Shown: positions 51,936 to 60,631, counted from the stretch's first letter. The stretch is 64,000 bases of DNA from Paraburkholderia fungorum (GCF_900099835.1 NZ_FNKP01000001.1:1736001-1800000); one strand, 5' to 3'. Notes: generated by a model not told the origin, from the letters alone. Made by a program: numbers and translations.

Positions 51936-54434
51936 TCACGCGGCCAGTTCCAACGCCTTTTCGAGCGTCTCCTTGCGCTTCTGCAGGTTCGCGAGCATGT
52001 CGAAGTCGGCGGGGAAATCGTCGACCTTCACGACCTGCGCGCCGTAACGCGCGTAGTCGTCGAGCACGCGCCGCTCGTCCGCGTCGATCAGGCCTTTCTT
52101 CTGCGCCGAGTCGGTCCATGCGCCGAGTTGCGGCAGGCTCTGCGGCATCGGCTCGAGCAGCCCTTGCCGGACCGCATCGCGTAGCTTCTGATCGATCTGC
52201 GTGAAGCGCGGGTTCAGTTCGAACACCAGCTCGCCATAACCGAGCGCATCGACATCGGGATGCGGCACGTACGAATCCGACACCAGGCGATTGCGCGCCG
52301 CGCCCGGCGTTTGCATCAACTCGGCGATCTCTGTGCCGAGACGGTCCGACGGCTCGCGATGCGGCAGGCCGAACGGGAACGCGAGCGCCCGCACGAGACC
52401 GGCGGCGAAGCGGTTCGGATAGTTCGCGAGCACGCCGTCGAGCGCCTGTTGCGCCTTGTACAGCGAATCTTCGACGCCCCAGCGCACCAGCGGCAAATCT
52501 TCTTCCTGACGGCCTTCGTCCTCGAAACGCTTGAGCGTGGCCGAGATCAGGTACAACTGCGACAACACATCGCCCAGACGACCCGAGATGCGCTCACGCC
52601 GTTTCAGATCGCCGCCGAGCACGAACATCGACACGTCGGCGAGCAACGCGAATGCGGTCGAAATACGGGTTGCCGCGCGATAGTACTCGTGCAGCGGCGC
52701 ATACGCCGCACCCGGCTTCGTGATGAAAGCGCCGCCCGTCAAGCCATAAACGAAACTGCGCGCAACATTCGAAAGCGTGAAACTGACGTGGCCGAAGAAG
52801 GCGTCGTCGAAGTCGCGCAGTGCCTTCGCGTGATCGGTCTCGCGCGTCGCAGCCATTTCCTTCAGCACATACGGATGACAGCGGATCGCGCCCTGGCCAA
52901 AGATGATCAGGCAGCGCGTCAGGATGTTCGCACCTTCGACGGTAATCGCGATCGGCACCTGCTGATACGCACGCGCGAGGAAGTTCGACGGCCCCATGCA
53001 GATGCCCTTGCCGGCGGCGATATCCATGCCGTCGTTGATGACCATGCGGGCGCGTTCGGTGATGTGATACTTCGCGATCGCCGAAATGACCGACGGTTTT
53101 TCGCCGAGATCCACCGCATGCGCGGACAGGCGGCGCGCGGCGTCCATCACATAGAGGTTGCCGCCCATCCGGCCGAGCGCTTCCTGCACGCCCTCGAACT
53201 TGCCGACGGCGGTGCGGAATTGCCGCCGGACCGCGGCATACGCGCCGGTGCCGCGCACGGCGATCTTCGCCATGCCCACATTCGACGACGGTAGCGAAAT
53301 CGCGCGGCCTGCCGCGAGGCATTCCATCAGCATGCGCCAGCCGTTGCCGACCTGCGCGCGTCCGCCGATCACCCAGTCGAGCGGAATGAACACGTCCTTG
53401 CCCGAGTTCGGGCCGTTCTGGAACACCGCGTTCAGCGGCCAGTGACGGCGGCCGATGTTCACGCCGGGGTGGTCGGTCGGAATCAGCGCGCAGGTGATGC
53501 CGGGCTCGTCGCCGCCACCGAGCAGACGGTCGGGATCGAGCGCGCGGAAAGCGAGGCCAAGCACGGTCGCGATCGGGCCGAGCGTGATGTAGCGTTTGTC
53601 CCAGGTGACGCGAAAGCCGAGCGTCTCGCGGCCTTCAAACATGCCCTTGCAGACGATGCCGACGTCGGGAATCGCCGCCGCGTCGGATCCCGCGTAAGGG
53701 CTCGTCAACGCGAAGCAGGGGATTTCATCGCCGCGCGCGAGACGCGGCAGATAGTGGTTTTTCTGTTCCTCGGTGCCGTAGTGCATCAGCAGTTCGGCTG
53801 GGCCGAGCGAGTTCGGCACCATCACCGACACGGCCGCCGCCGAGCACCGCGTGGCGAGCTTCATGATGACCTGCGAATGCGCGTACGCGGAGAACTGCTT
53901 GCCGCCGTACTGCTTCGGAATGATCATGCCGAGAAAGCCGCTTTCCTTGATGTACTGCCAGGTTTGCGGCGACAGATCCTGCCAGACCATCGTGGTTTCC
54001 CAGTCGTTCGCGAGATCGCACAGACGCTCGCATTCGACATCGAGAAAGGACTGCTCTTCACGGGTGAGCGTGGCGGGGCCGTAGCCGAGCAGCTTGTCCC
54101 AATGCGGGCGTCCGGAGAACAGTTCGGCGTCCCACCAGACGGTGCCGGCTTCGATTGCATCGCGTTCGGTCGGCGACATCTCCGGCAGGATCTTGCGGAA
54201 GATGTCGAGCACCGGTTTCGTGAGCCAGGTGCGGCGCAACGGCTTCAATGCAAGCACGAGAGCAGGGAGGACGAACACGATCGCGAGCACAATGGTCAGC
54301 ACCGGGCCGGCCGCTCCGCTGAGCTTCGCAGCCGCCACCCAGACGATCATGAAAGCCAGCCACCAGGACGCGCGCGCCTGAACATAGACGAGCGCAAAGG
54401 CGGCGATGACGAGCACTAGGATGAACCACGGCAT
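51936..54434 (-). CDS. fadE: Acyl-CoA dehydrogenase FadE
   Basis: The 832-residue protein is close in size to E. coli FadE (about 814). It has two N-terminal membrane segments (WFILVLVIAAFALVYVQARA and ILVLPALVLALKPL-type sequence at about 50-70), then the acyl-CoA dehydrogenase fold: FLGMIIPKQYGGKQFSAYAH, CFALTSPYAGSDAAAIPD, GSGAYAAVRRQF-type helices and VEGANILTRCLIIFGQGAIR. A C-terminal FadE-specific domain follows (DLPLVRWGVEDSLYKAQQAL). The ATG at 54434 has GGAGG 8 bp upstream. It catalyses the first oxidation in beta-oxidation. Bases 54435-54980 show no supportable gene. Confidence 0.95.
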   Translation of the reverse strand: MPWFILVLVIAAFALVYVQARASWWLAFMIVWVAAAKLSGAAGPVLTIVLAIVFVLPALVLALKPLRRTWLTKPVLDIFRKILPEMSPTERDAIEAGTVWWDAELFSGRPHWDKLLGYGPATLTREEQSFLDVECERLCDLANDWETTMVWQDLSPQTWQYIKESGFLGMIIPKQYGGKQFSAYAHSQVIMKLATRCSAAAVSVMVPNSLGPAELLMHYGTEEQKNHYLPRLARGDEIPCFALTSPYAGSDAAAIPDVGIVCKGMFEGRETLGFRVTWDKRYITLGPIATVLGLAFRALDPDRLLGGGDEPGITCALIPTDHPGVNIGRRHWPLNAVFQNGPNSGKDVFIPLDWVIGGRAQVGNGWRMLMECLAAGRAISLPSSNVGMAKIAVRGTGAYAAVRRQFRTAVGKFEGVQEALGRMGGNLYVMDAARRLSAHAVDLGEKPSVISAIAKYHITERARMVINDGMDIAAGKGICMGPSNFLARAYQQVPIAITVEGANILTRCLIIFGQGAIRCHPYVLKEMAATRETDHAKALRDFDDAFFGHVSFTLSNVARSFVYGLTGGAFITKPGAAYAPLHEYYRAATRISTAFALLADVSMFVLGGDLKRRERISGRLGDVLSQLYLISATLKRFEDEGRQEEDLPLVRWGVEDSLYKAQQALDGVLANYPNRFAAGLVRALAFPFGLPHREPSDRLGTEIAELMQTPGAARNRLVSDSYVPHPDVDALGYGELVFELNPRFTQIDQKLRDAVRQGLLEPMPQSLPQLGAWTDSAQKKGLIDADERRVLDDYARYGAQVVKVDDFPADFDMLANLQKRKETLEKALELAA

Positions 54435-54980
54435 GACGTTTCCTCCTGTTTCGATGGTGCGTGCGGACGCATCCACGGGGGCGCGGACGGCTCGCGTTCT
54501 GTCGATTATCTTTCTTCTTTTTTGCTGCTTCTGCTGTTGTTGCTGGCGGGTGAGGTGGTTGCCTGCTTCGCCATGCGCTTGCGAATCGGTATGGCGTCGT
54601 TGCCTGCGTCGTTTTTGCGTCGCTCCCGATTCGCGCTTGCTGCGGGTTTGATACGCGTTCCGTGTCGTGCTGATCGTTCGACAACGGAGCGGCGCTCAGG
54701 TGCGGAAGTTAGACGTGCCGCTCGGGACTGCGGGTTTCATGGTGTCCGGTTGCGTAACGTTGTTGCGTATGTTTGCGTGGTCGACACTTGATTGGCGGGT
54801 ACTTGTTGCAGCTTCGATGCTTCGGTGTGCTGCCGGTGAAGCAGGGCGGTTTTATGCGCTGGCCTGCTTGCCGGCTGCGATGGGTTTGCAATGGACCGCC
54901 GCGTGTTCGAGTTTGACGCTGGACGGCCCGTCACGGCGCCGTCCGCGTCCGTATCGTGTTCGCAGCAACCCGTGTGGGCG

Positions 54981-55853
54981 TCAGGCCGAACCGTGATACG
55001 CATGCTGATACGAAGCCGCTTCGATCCTGCCGCCATGACGCTCGCCGCCGGACGAAACATCGGCCGCCGATTCCACCGATTCCTTCGTTTCCACCGGCTC
55101 GCCGCGCTCCTGTGTTTCCGACGACCTGTCTGCCGAGTCGCTGCCGCCCTCGGCTGCATCGCCCAGCACCGCCGCGAACGCCGCGAGTTGCGAGCTATCC
55201 GGCAACGGCGCCTTGAGAGCCGCGACCATCAACGACGCCAGACGCGCGATCAGTTGCAGGTCGTTCATCGACTTGCCCTGCGAAAACTCGGAGATCAGGC
55301 TATCGGTATCGGTGCCGGCCAGCACGCCTGACAGCGCGCCGATTGCAAAGTGCAGACGCCAGCCCAGTTCCTCGCGCGGCAGATGCGGCAACGCACGCTG
55401 GAACGCATCGAAAAAGCGCACGGCCACCGACGCGTAATGTCCATTCAAAAAGTCGCGGATGAACGACGACGGATCGGTATAAGCGCGCCCCAGCAGCCGC
55501 AAAAACGCTTTCCCTCCGACCCGCGGATCGCGCGACAGACGCAGCGCCGGAATGAACATCGCGCCGAGCACGTGCTCGCAGGTCAGGCGCTCGCCGAGCA
55601 TTGCATCGAAGCGGTCGAGCAGCTTGAGCCGTTCCTGGTTGAGCTGGTCGAGACGACGCGACAGCATCGAATGAATCAGCGATTCCTTGCTGCCGAAGTG
55701 ATAGTTGACCGCCGCCAGATTCACTTCGGCCCGCGAAGTAATCTGGCGCAACGACATTGCCTCATAACCGCATTCGATAAACAGCGTTTCGGCGGCGTCG
55801 AGGATGCGTGATTTTGTATCGCCGGCATGCCGGCCTGTTGTGCGAACTGCCAT
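54981..55853 (-). CDS. TetR/AcrR-family regulator of the fatty-acid cluster
   Basis: The 290-residue regulator has an N-terminal helix-turn-helix with SRILDAAETLFIECGYEAMS and EVNLAAVNYHFGSKESLIHS (about residues 14-60). The C-terminal ligand domain has the MFIPALRLSRDP and FLRLLGRAYTDPSSFIRDFL segments and then an acidic/Ser-rich tail (about 240-290). PsrA-type regulators that bind fatty acyl-CoA have this N-terminal block. The ATG at 55853 has GGAGAC 6 bp upstream. It leads the same strand as fadE-fabG-maoC-fadI-fadD, and an inverted repeat lies before it. Confidence 0.88.
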   Translation of the reverse strand: MAVRTTGRHAGDTKSRILDAAETLFIECGYEAMSLRQITSRAEVNLAAVNYHFGSKESLIHSMLSRRLDQLNQERLKLLDRFDAMLGERLTCEHVLGAMFIPALRLSRDPRVGGKAFLRLLGRAYTDPSSFIRDFLNGHYASVAVRFFDAFQRALPHLPREELGWRLHFAIGALSGVLAGTDTDSLISEFSQGKSMNDLQLIARLASLMVAALKAPLPDSSQLAAFAAVLGDAAEGGSDSADRSSETQERGEPVETKESVESAADVSSGGERHGGRIEAASYQHAYHGSA

Positions 55854-55897
55854 GTTGCGTCTCCCAGTTGCCGGGCGTCCGGCCCGCAAACAAGCGA

Positions 55898-55915
55898 TTC
55901 AAATTGATATTTGAA
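55898..55915. promoter_or_regulatory. Inverted repeat upstream of the TetR gene, candidate operator
   Basis: TTCAAAT TGAT ATTTGAA is a perfect 7-bp inverted repeat, 45 bp before the TetR ATG. AAACA GT TGTTT (55914-55925) overlaps its right edge. It is AT-rich compared with its surroundings. Confidence 0.5.
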
Positions 55916-56050
55916 ACAGTTGTTTTTTTCAGGATAAGGAAAGAATGTGCTTACGATCAAGGGGTCGCAGTCGACTAACTCCTCTAGAAGACCTGACGCA
56001 GGTCGTCTTCCGTGATGCGCGATGCGTCAATTCGCGCGGAAAATAAAAAA

Positions 56051-56078
56051 GGCCGTTCCGATGGAAATCGGAACGGCC
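56051..56078 (-). terminator. Rho-independent terminator of the MFS gene (minus strand)
   Basis: A perfect 12-bp stem GGCCGTTCCGAT / ATCGGAACGGCC closes on GGAA; on the minus strand it is followed by a T-rich run (complement of AAATAAAAAA at 56041-56050). It lies 148 bp beyond the MFS stop. The remaining bases between 55926 and 56226 hold no gene. Confidence 0.85.
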
Positions 56079-56226
56079 TCGTATTGCTTGTCTTGCTACC
56101 TGTTTGGCCCTGCTTCGTACTGTGGACGCGTGGCGTATGCGTGCTTGGCGTCGCAGCGGTTCTAGCCGCCTTTGCGCCTATTGTGCCTGATATCTCGCAA
56201 GCGCAATAGCTGTTTAGTTCGAACGC

Positions 56227-57447
56227 TTAAAGCTGTGCCGCCACCTCTTTGGCCGACTGCGTCATGTCGATGCCGCGACGCTCGCGGCTGAACGGAATCA
56301 GCACGGCAATCACTACCGCGACGATGCCGATCACGACCGCCATCACCAACGCGTAATTGTTGCCCATGCGTTCGGCCAGACCTGCCTGCAACGGTCCGTT
56401 CACCGATGCAATCAGATTGCCGAGTTGATACACGAGGCCGGGGAAGGTCGCGCGAATTTCATCGGGCGAGATTTCATTCAGGTGTACTGGAATAACGCCC
56501 CATGCACCTTGCACCGAGATCTGCATCAGGAACGCGCCGGCTGCGAGCAGCACCGGCGTGGTTGAGAACGCCCACAGCGGCAGCACCGGCAATGCGATCA
56601 GTGCGGCGATGAAGATCGCGCGCTTGCGGCCGATCTTTTCCGACAGCGAGCCGAAGAACAGTCCGCCGATAATCGCGCCGACGTTCAGCGTGATCGTGAT
56701 CCACGACACGGTGTGTGCGTCGAACTGATGCTGAACGCGCAGGAAAGTCGGATACAGATCCTGCGAGCCGTGCGAGAAGAAGTTGAACGCGGTCATCAGA
56801 ACGATCGCGTACAGCGACAGCTTGATGTTCTGTTTCAACGTGACGATCAAACCCGGGCGCTGCTTCTTTTCGAGTGTCCTGAAAGCCGGCGATTCCGGTA
56901 CGTGTGCACGCACATACAGCACGAGCAGGGCAGGCAACACGCCGACAAAGAACATGCCGCGCCAGCCGATGTATTGATAGAACACCCCGAACACGATCGA
57001 CGCCAGCAGATAGCCGCTCGGATAACCCGCCTGCAGCAGTCCCGACACGATGCCGCGCGATTTGGGCGGCACGGTTTCCATCGTCAATGCGCCGCCCACG
57101 CCCCATTCGCCGCCCATCGCAATGCCGAACAGCGCGCGCAGCACCAGCAGTGTCATCAGATTGGGCGAAAGGCCCGATAGCAATTCGAGTAACGAAAAGC
57201 ACGCAATGTTGACCATCAGCGTGGGGCGGCGGCCGTATTTGTCGGCGAGCCAGCCGAAAATCAGTGCGCCGACCGGACGCATCATCAAGGTCAGCATAAT
57301 CGCGAAAGCGACTGACGGGATTGTTGTATTGAATTCCGCCGCAATATCTTTCAATACGAATACCATCAGAAAGAAATCGAATGCGTCGAGGGTCCAGCCC
57401 AGATAGGCGGCGATCGTGACGTTTCTCTGTTCCCGTGTCCAGCTCAT
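56227..57447 (-). CDS. MFS transporter, SHS/lactate-sialate-type carrier
   Basis: The 406-residue carrier has twelve hydrophobic segments. It begins MSWTREQRNVTIAAYLGW followed by TLDAFDFFLMVFVLKDIAAE, the first-helix motif of the sialate:H+ and lactate carriers. The loop 2-3 motif is GWLADKYGRRPTLMVN and the mid-loop FGSLSEKIGRKRAIFI. The signature MGGEWGVGGALTMETVPPKS is also seen. These carriers take up monocarboxylates such as lactate or pyruvate; the substrate is not certain. ATG 57447 has AGGAG 7 bp upstream. It is a single gene closed by a terminator. Confidence 0.88.
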   Translation of the reverse strand: MSWTREQRNVTIAAYLGWTLDAFDFFLMVFVLKDIAAEFNTTIPSVAFAIMLTLMMRPVGALIFGWLADKYGRRPTLMVNIACFSLLELLSGLSPNLMTLLVLRALFGIAMGGEWGVGGALTMETVPPKSRGIVSGLLQAGYPSGYLLASIVFGVFYQYIGWRGMFFVGVLPALLVLYVRAHVPESPAFRTLEKKQRPGLIVTLKQNIKLSLYAIVLMTAFNFFSHGSQDLYPTFLRVQHQFDAHTVSWITITLNVGAIIGGLFFGSLSEKIGRKRAIFIAALIALPVLPLWAFSTTPVLLAAGAFLMQISVQGAWGVIPVHLNEISPDEIRATFPGLVYQLGNLIASVNGPLQAGLAERMGNNYALVMAVVIGIVAVVIAVLIPFSRERRGIDMTQSAKEVAAQL

Positions 57448-57689
57448 TGATTGTTCTCCTGAGTCCCCAACCACCCGTGTGTGTTTTCACGAGCATCTCT
57501 TTAGCCCCGTACGCCTTGTGGCATTGGCTTCGAGCGAGTGTACGCCGACCGTTAAACACCTGCATGGTTGAACGGGCGTTTATCCGTATTTATACCTGGA
57601 GCAAAATTCGTGCTGAATCCGTAATGCATGGATAATGTCGGTTAATTGTAATTATTGTATTAACCGTGTCTGTATTTATGTTTGTTTTT

Positions 57690-57707
57690 TGTAATGTACA
57701 AATTACA
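57690..57707. promoter_or_regulatory. Inverted repeat in the MFS-MAPEG divergent region
   Basis: TGTAAT GTACAA ATTACA is a perfect 6-bp inverted repeat with a 6-bp, itself nearly symmetric centre. It lies in an AT-rich island (about 57630-57770) between the divergent genes and looks like a repressor or activator site. Otherwise 57448-57795 shows no gene. Confidence 0.5.
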
Positions 57708-57795
57708 TATTCGCGCGATGCCATGGCCGGCTTCTACTGATTTTTAATTCGCCTGACGGATTGCGCGAATAGAGGTTGCGCTCGTCGAATTAAGG

Positions 57796-57825
57796 TTGGC
57801 GGGCGCCAGAGCGCACGGGTATAAA
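57796..57825 (+). promoter_or_regulatory. Candidate promoter of the MAPEG gene
   Basis: TTGGCG (57796-57801) and TATAAA (57820-57825) are 18 bp apart, 44 bp before the MAPEG ATG. Confidence 0.45.
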
Positions 57826-57869
57826 AGCGGCTCGCGACAAATACGCCGCGCAACAAGGGAGACTAAATA

Positions 57870-58256
57870 ATGACAATTCCGCATCTATGCCTGCTCATCG
57901 TTGCACTCTTGCCGTTTCCGTGGACCATGCTGGCGAAAGTGAGCAAGCGTTACGACAATCGCACGCCGCGCGCTTATCTGGCCGGTCTCGACGGATGGCG
58001 CGCGCGGGCGCATGCGGCACATCAGAACGCATGGGAGGCGCTGGCGATGTTCACGGCGGCGATTGTCGTAGCAGGGCAGGCGGGCGGTTCGCCGACATGG
58101 ATCAATGTGCTGGCGATCACGTTTGTCGTCACGCGTGTGCTGCATGGCGTGTTGTATGTGATGAACCTGGCTTCGCTGCGCTCGCTGGTGTGGTTTGTCG
58201 GCGTGGCGTGTGTGGTGTCGATGTTCTTTGTGTCGGCGGGTTCGACGAGCGTGTGA
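57870..58256 (+). CDS. MAPEG family membrane protein
   Basis: The 128-residue protein has four hydrophobic segments and belongs to the MAPEG superfamily (membrane-associated proteins in eicosanoid and glutathione metabolism). Recognised parts are RYDNRTPRAYLAGLDGWRAR and AHAAHQNAWEALAMFTAAIV, where the Asn and His of the family are kept, and VTRVLHGVLYVMNLASLRSL. Bacterial members are often of unknown function; some bind glutathione. The ATG at 57870 follows a start region with AAGGGAG. Bases 58257-58492 downstream hold a palindrome but no gene. Confidence 0.88.
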   Translation: MTIPHLCLLIVALLPFPWTMLAKVSKRYDNRTPRAYLAGLDGWRARAHAAHQNAWEALAMFTAAIVVAGQAGGSPTWINVLAITFVVTRVLHGVLYVMNLASLRSLVWFVGVACVVSMFFVSAGSTSV

Positions 58257-58383
58257 TTGAAACGCGGTGGGTTCGCTCTGCGCGTGAACCGTTGGCGTGC
58301 CCACCGAGGAAAATTGAGCGTGTTTCGCCGGCGGTAGGTTCTCCCGTCGGGCGAGCTTCTACGGATGTAAAAAGCTAGATCTG

Positions 58384-58397
58384 GCGCATATATGCGC
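58384..58397. promoter_or_regulatory. Palindrome GCGCATATATGCGC upstream of the CLC gene
   Basis: A perfect 14-bp self-complementary sequence lies 95 bp before the CLC start. It could be an operator, but a chance palindrome cannot be excluded. Confidence 0.3.
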
Positions 58398-58492
58398 TAA
58401 TCGCATGAGTCGAACTGAAAAATCAATTTGATTCATGCTGCGTCGCGACATACCATGTTCGCTATCTCGTTATTTGCCTCCGCCGACGCAAT

Positions 58493-59824
58493 ATGTCAGT
58501 CAAATCAATCACTTCGTATCCGGTCCGCCGCGAGCACAGCCCGTTTCTGGTGGTCGCGCTGGTGACGCTGCTCACAGGTATTGGCGCCGGTTTCGGTGGT
58601 ATGGGGCTCGCGTTGCTGCTGCACGGTATTCAGCATCTCGCTTACGGTTACAGCGCAACGCATCTGATTAGCGCTGAGAGTTTCCTGCAAGGCGTAAGCG
58701 GTGCGTCGCCCGAACGCCGCGTAGTCGTGCTGACGATTTGCGGACTCGTCGCGGGCCTCGGCTGGTGGGCGCTGTATCGCTACGGACGACCGCTCGTGAG
58801 TATTCGTCAGGCCGTCAAATCCGACGATCCGCAGATGCCGTTGCTGAGCACGACGATTCACGCGCTGCTGCAGATCGTCACCGTGGCGCTCGGTTCTCCG
58901 CTGGGCCGCGAAGTCGCGCCGCGTGAGATCGGCTCGGCGCTCGCCGGATGGCTGTCGAGACGCGCGGGGTTGTCGGTGGCGCAAAGCCGGATCATGGTGG
59001 CGTGCGGCGCCGGCGCGGGTCTCGCTGCGGTCTATAACGTGCCGCTCGGCGGCGCGGTGTTCGTGCTAGAAGTGTTGCTGGGCACGTTCGGTGTGCGTGC
59101 GTTGGTGCCGGCCATCGTGACCTCGGCGATCGCGGCACTGGTCGCGCAACTCGGACTCGGCGACGAGCATCAATACCTGGTGCCGGTGTTGGCAGTGAAT
59201 GCGTCGTTGATCGTGTGGTCGCTCGTCTGCGGCCCAATTTTCGGCGTGGCCGCGTGGGGCTTTACCGAGCTGACGAAGCGTTCGCGCGCTGCCGCACCAA
59301 AGGACTGGCGCCTGCCCGTGTTGTCGGTGTTGAACTTTGCGATCATCGGCGTACTGGCGATGCATTTTCCGCAATTGCTCGGCAATGGCAAAGGTCCTGC
59401 GGGCCTCGCATTCGACGGCGGCTTGACGATCGGTCTTGCTGCGATGTTGCTGGTGCTGAAGGTGGTGATAACAGCCAGCAGTTTGCGAGCGGGCGCGGAG
59501 GGCGGCTTGCTGACGCCGGGTCTCGCAAACGGCGCTTTGCTCGCGATCGTACTTGGCGGCGCGTGGAGTCTGGTCTGGCCGGGTGCGTCGTCAGGCGGAT
59601 TCGCGGTGATCGGCGCAACGGCATTTCTCGCCGCATCGATGCAGATGCCGATCACGGCGGTGGTGCTCATGTTTGAATTTACGCGCGTGGGCCAGGACTT
59701 TCTGATTCCTGTGCTGTTTGCGGTGGGCGGCTCGTTGCTCGCGTTTCAGGCTTGCGCGAAATGGGCGCCGAAGCTGCAATCGGCTTTGGGTTTCAACTGG
59801 AGTGGGGCGGACAAGGCGCGTTAA
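58493..59824 (+). CDS. CLC-family chloride channel/transporter homologue with altered motifs
   Basis: The 443-residue membrane protein has the CLC fold. The segment AGAGLAAVYNVPLGGAVFVL and the GGLLTPGLANGALLAIVLGG helix match the family. The first selectivity motif, GSGIP in E. coli ClcA, is not seen at the expected position (YRYGRPLVSIRQAVK). The GREGP motif reads LGREVAPRE, keeping the gating Glu. The GxFxP motif is represented by GGLLTP. A divergent CLC subgroup is likely, so the ion (chloride, fluoride or other) cannot be assigned. The start ATG 58493 has no strong ribosome site. Confidence 0.85.
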   Translation: MSVKSITSYPVRREHSPFLVVALVTLLTGIGAGFGGMGLALLLHGIQHLAYGYSATHLISAESFLQGVSGASPERRVVVLTICGLVAGLGWWALYRYGRPLVSIRQAVKSDDPQMPLLSTTIHALLQIVTVALGSPLGREVAPREIGSALAGWLSRRAGLSVAQSRIMVACGAGAGLAAVYNVPLGGAVFVLEVLLGTFGVRALVPAIVTSAIAALVAQLGLGDEHQYLVPVLAVNASLIVWSLVCGPIFGVAAWGFTELTKRSRAAAPKDWRLPVLSVLNFAIIGVLAMHFPQLLGNGKGPAGLAFDGGLTIGLAAMLLVLKVVITASSLRAGAEGGLLTPGLANGALLAIVLGGAWSLVWPGASSGGFAVIGATAFLAASMQMPITAVVLMFEFTRVGQDFLIPVLFAVGGSLLAFQACAKWAPKLQSALGFNWSGADKAR

Positions 59825-60030
59825 ATTTGCTTGCGCTTGGTGGCGACATGGTGGCGACATTGCAATCGGCTCGATGTCGATGGCTTTAGCTTGATGCGAT
59901 GTCGTCGCAGGAGAAGATATCGAGCGGGAGCGAAAGGCGCGACGCAATCGGAAGCGGAGCTGACTCGATATCAATCTGCTAACTGGCAAGTGAATCGAGC
60001 CAGCACAAAATCTGTCGATAGAAACAAAAA

Positions 60031-60060
60031 ACCCCGCGAAGCACGAAGGCTCAACGGGGT
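60031..60060 (-). terminator. Terminator downstream of the first tRNA-Leu gene
   Basis: ACCCCG and CGGGGT enclose a nested AGC/GCT pair; on the minus strand the stem is followed by a T-run (complement of GAAACAAAAA). It lies 25 bp past the tRNA 3' end. Bases 59825-60030 hold no other feature. Confidence 0.8.
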
Positions 60061-60084
60061 GTTTCGTTTTTGCTTGAAGAGGCG

Positions 60085-60171
60085 TGGTGCCCAGGAGAGG
60101 ACTCGAACCTCCACGGTGTTGCCACCGCTAGGACCTGAACCTAGTGCGTCTACCAATTCCGCCACCTGGGC
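60085..60171 (-). tRNA. tRNA-Leu(CAG), copy 1
   Basis: An 87-nt tRNA with acceptor stem GCCCAGG / CCTGGGC, an encoded ACCA end, a long variable arm and the anticodon loop TTCAGGT between CTAGG and CCTAG, giving anticodon CAG. The T-loop reads GGTTCGAGTCC. It differs from copy 2 at three positions and has its own promoter and terminator. Confidence 0.96.
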
Positions 60172-60192
60172 ACGTCTTCAAGCTAGACCGCT

Positions 60193-60220
60193 ATTTTAGC
60201 GGGTTGATTCAGCTTGTCAA
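60193..60220 (-). promoter_or_regulatory. Promoter of tRNA-Leu copy 1
   Basis: On the minus strand, TTGACA (complement of 60215-60220) and TAAAAT (complement of 60193-60198) are 16 bp apart, a strong sigma-70 promoter. Confidence 0.85.
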
Positions 60221-60362
60221 TCCCTACTTCAGACAAACTTCGCTTTATCAACCGCTCGGTGAATTGTGCAACGAAGCGATGCTTCACTACTCAACTACCG
60301 TCCTGCTCACTACGCCAACCGATCACACTAAAAGCGTGAACCGGACAACGTAGGTTCTCACA

Positions 60363-60396
60363 AAAATTAGAGCCGCCCGGAGGCGGCTCTAATTTT
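60363..60396 (-). terminator. Terminator of tRNA-Leu copy 2
   Basis: AAAATTAGAGCCGCC and its exact complement form a 15-bp stem with loop CGGA. The minus-strand end TTTT gives termination; the plus strand could also terminate. It lies 5 bp beyond the copy-2 3' end. Confidence 0.85.
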
Positions 60397-60401
60397 GAAT
60401 C

Positions 60402-60488
60402 TGGTGCCCAAGAGAGGACTCGAACCTCCACAGTGTTGCCACCGCTAGGACCTGAACCTAGTGCGTCTACCAATTTCGCCACCTGGGC
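60402..60488 (-). tRNA. tRNA-Leu(CAG), copy 2
   Basis: An 87-nt tRNA with the same CAG anticodon loop. It differs from copy 1 at three bases: A for G in the D-arm GCGAAATTGG, T for C in the variable arm (ACACTGTG), and T for C in the 3' acceptor strand (giving a G-T pair). The CCA end is encoded. Confidence 0.96.
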
Positions 60489-60512
60489 AGGTGATGAACA
60501 GCAAAGACCGCC

Positions 60513-60540
60513 ATTATAGCGACAGATTCGGACCTGTCAA
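60513..60540 (-). promoter_or_regulatory. Near-perfect promoter of tRNA-Leu copy 2
   Basis: On the minus strand, consensus TTGACA (complement of 60535-60540) and TATAAT (complement of 60513-60518) are 16 bp apart. Confidence 0.9.
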
Positions 60541-60631
60541 GCGTTTCTCCAAACTTGCTTGAACATCCCGCCGACGAGGCCCAATGCCCCTCGCAGCGAC
60601 TATTGACGGCCCGCTTGGCGCGCAAGACGGG

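Noticed and set aside
54435..54980. Several short plus-strand frames between fadE and the TetR gene
   Set aside because: No ribosome sites and no similarity to known proteins. The CT-rich stretch is probably leader DNA of fadE.
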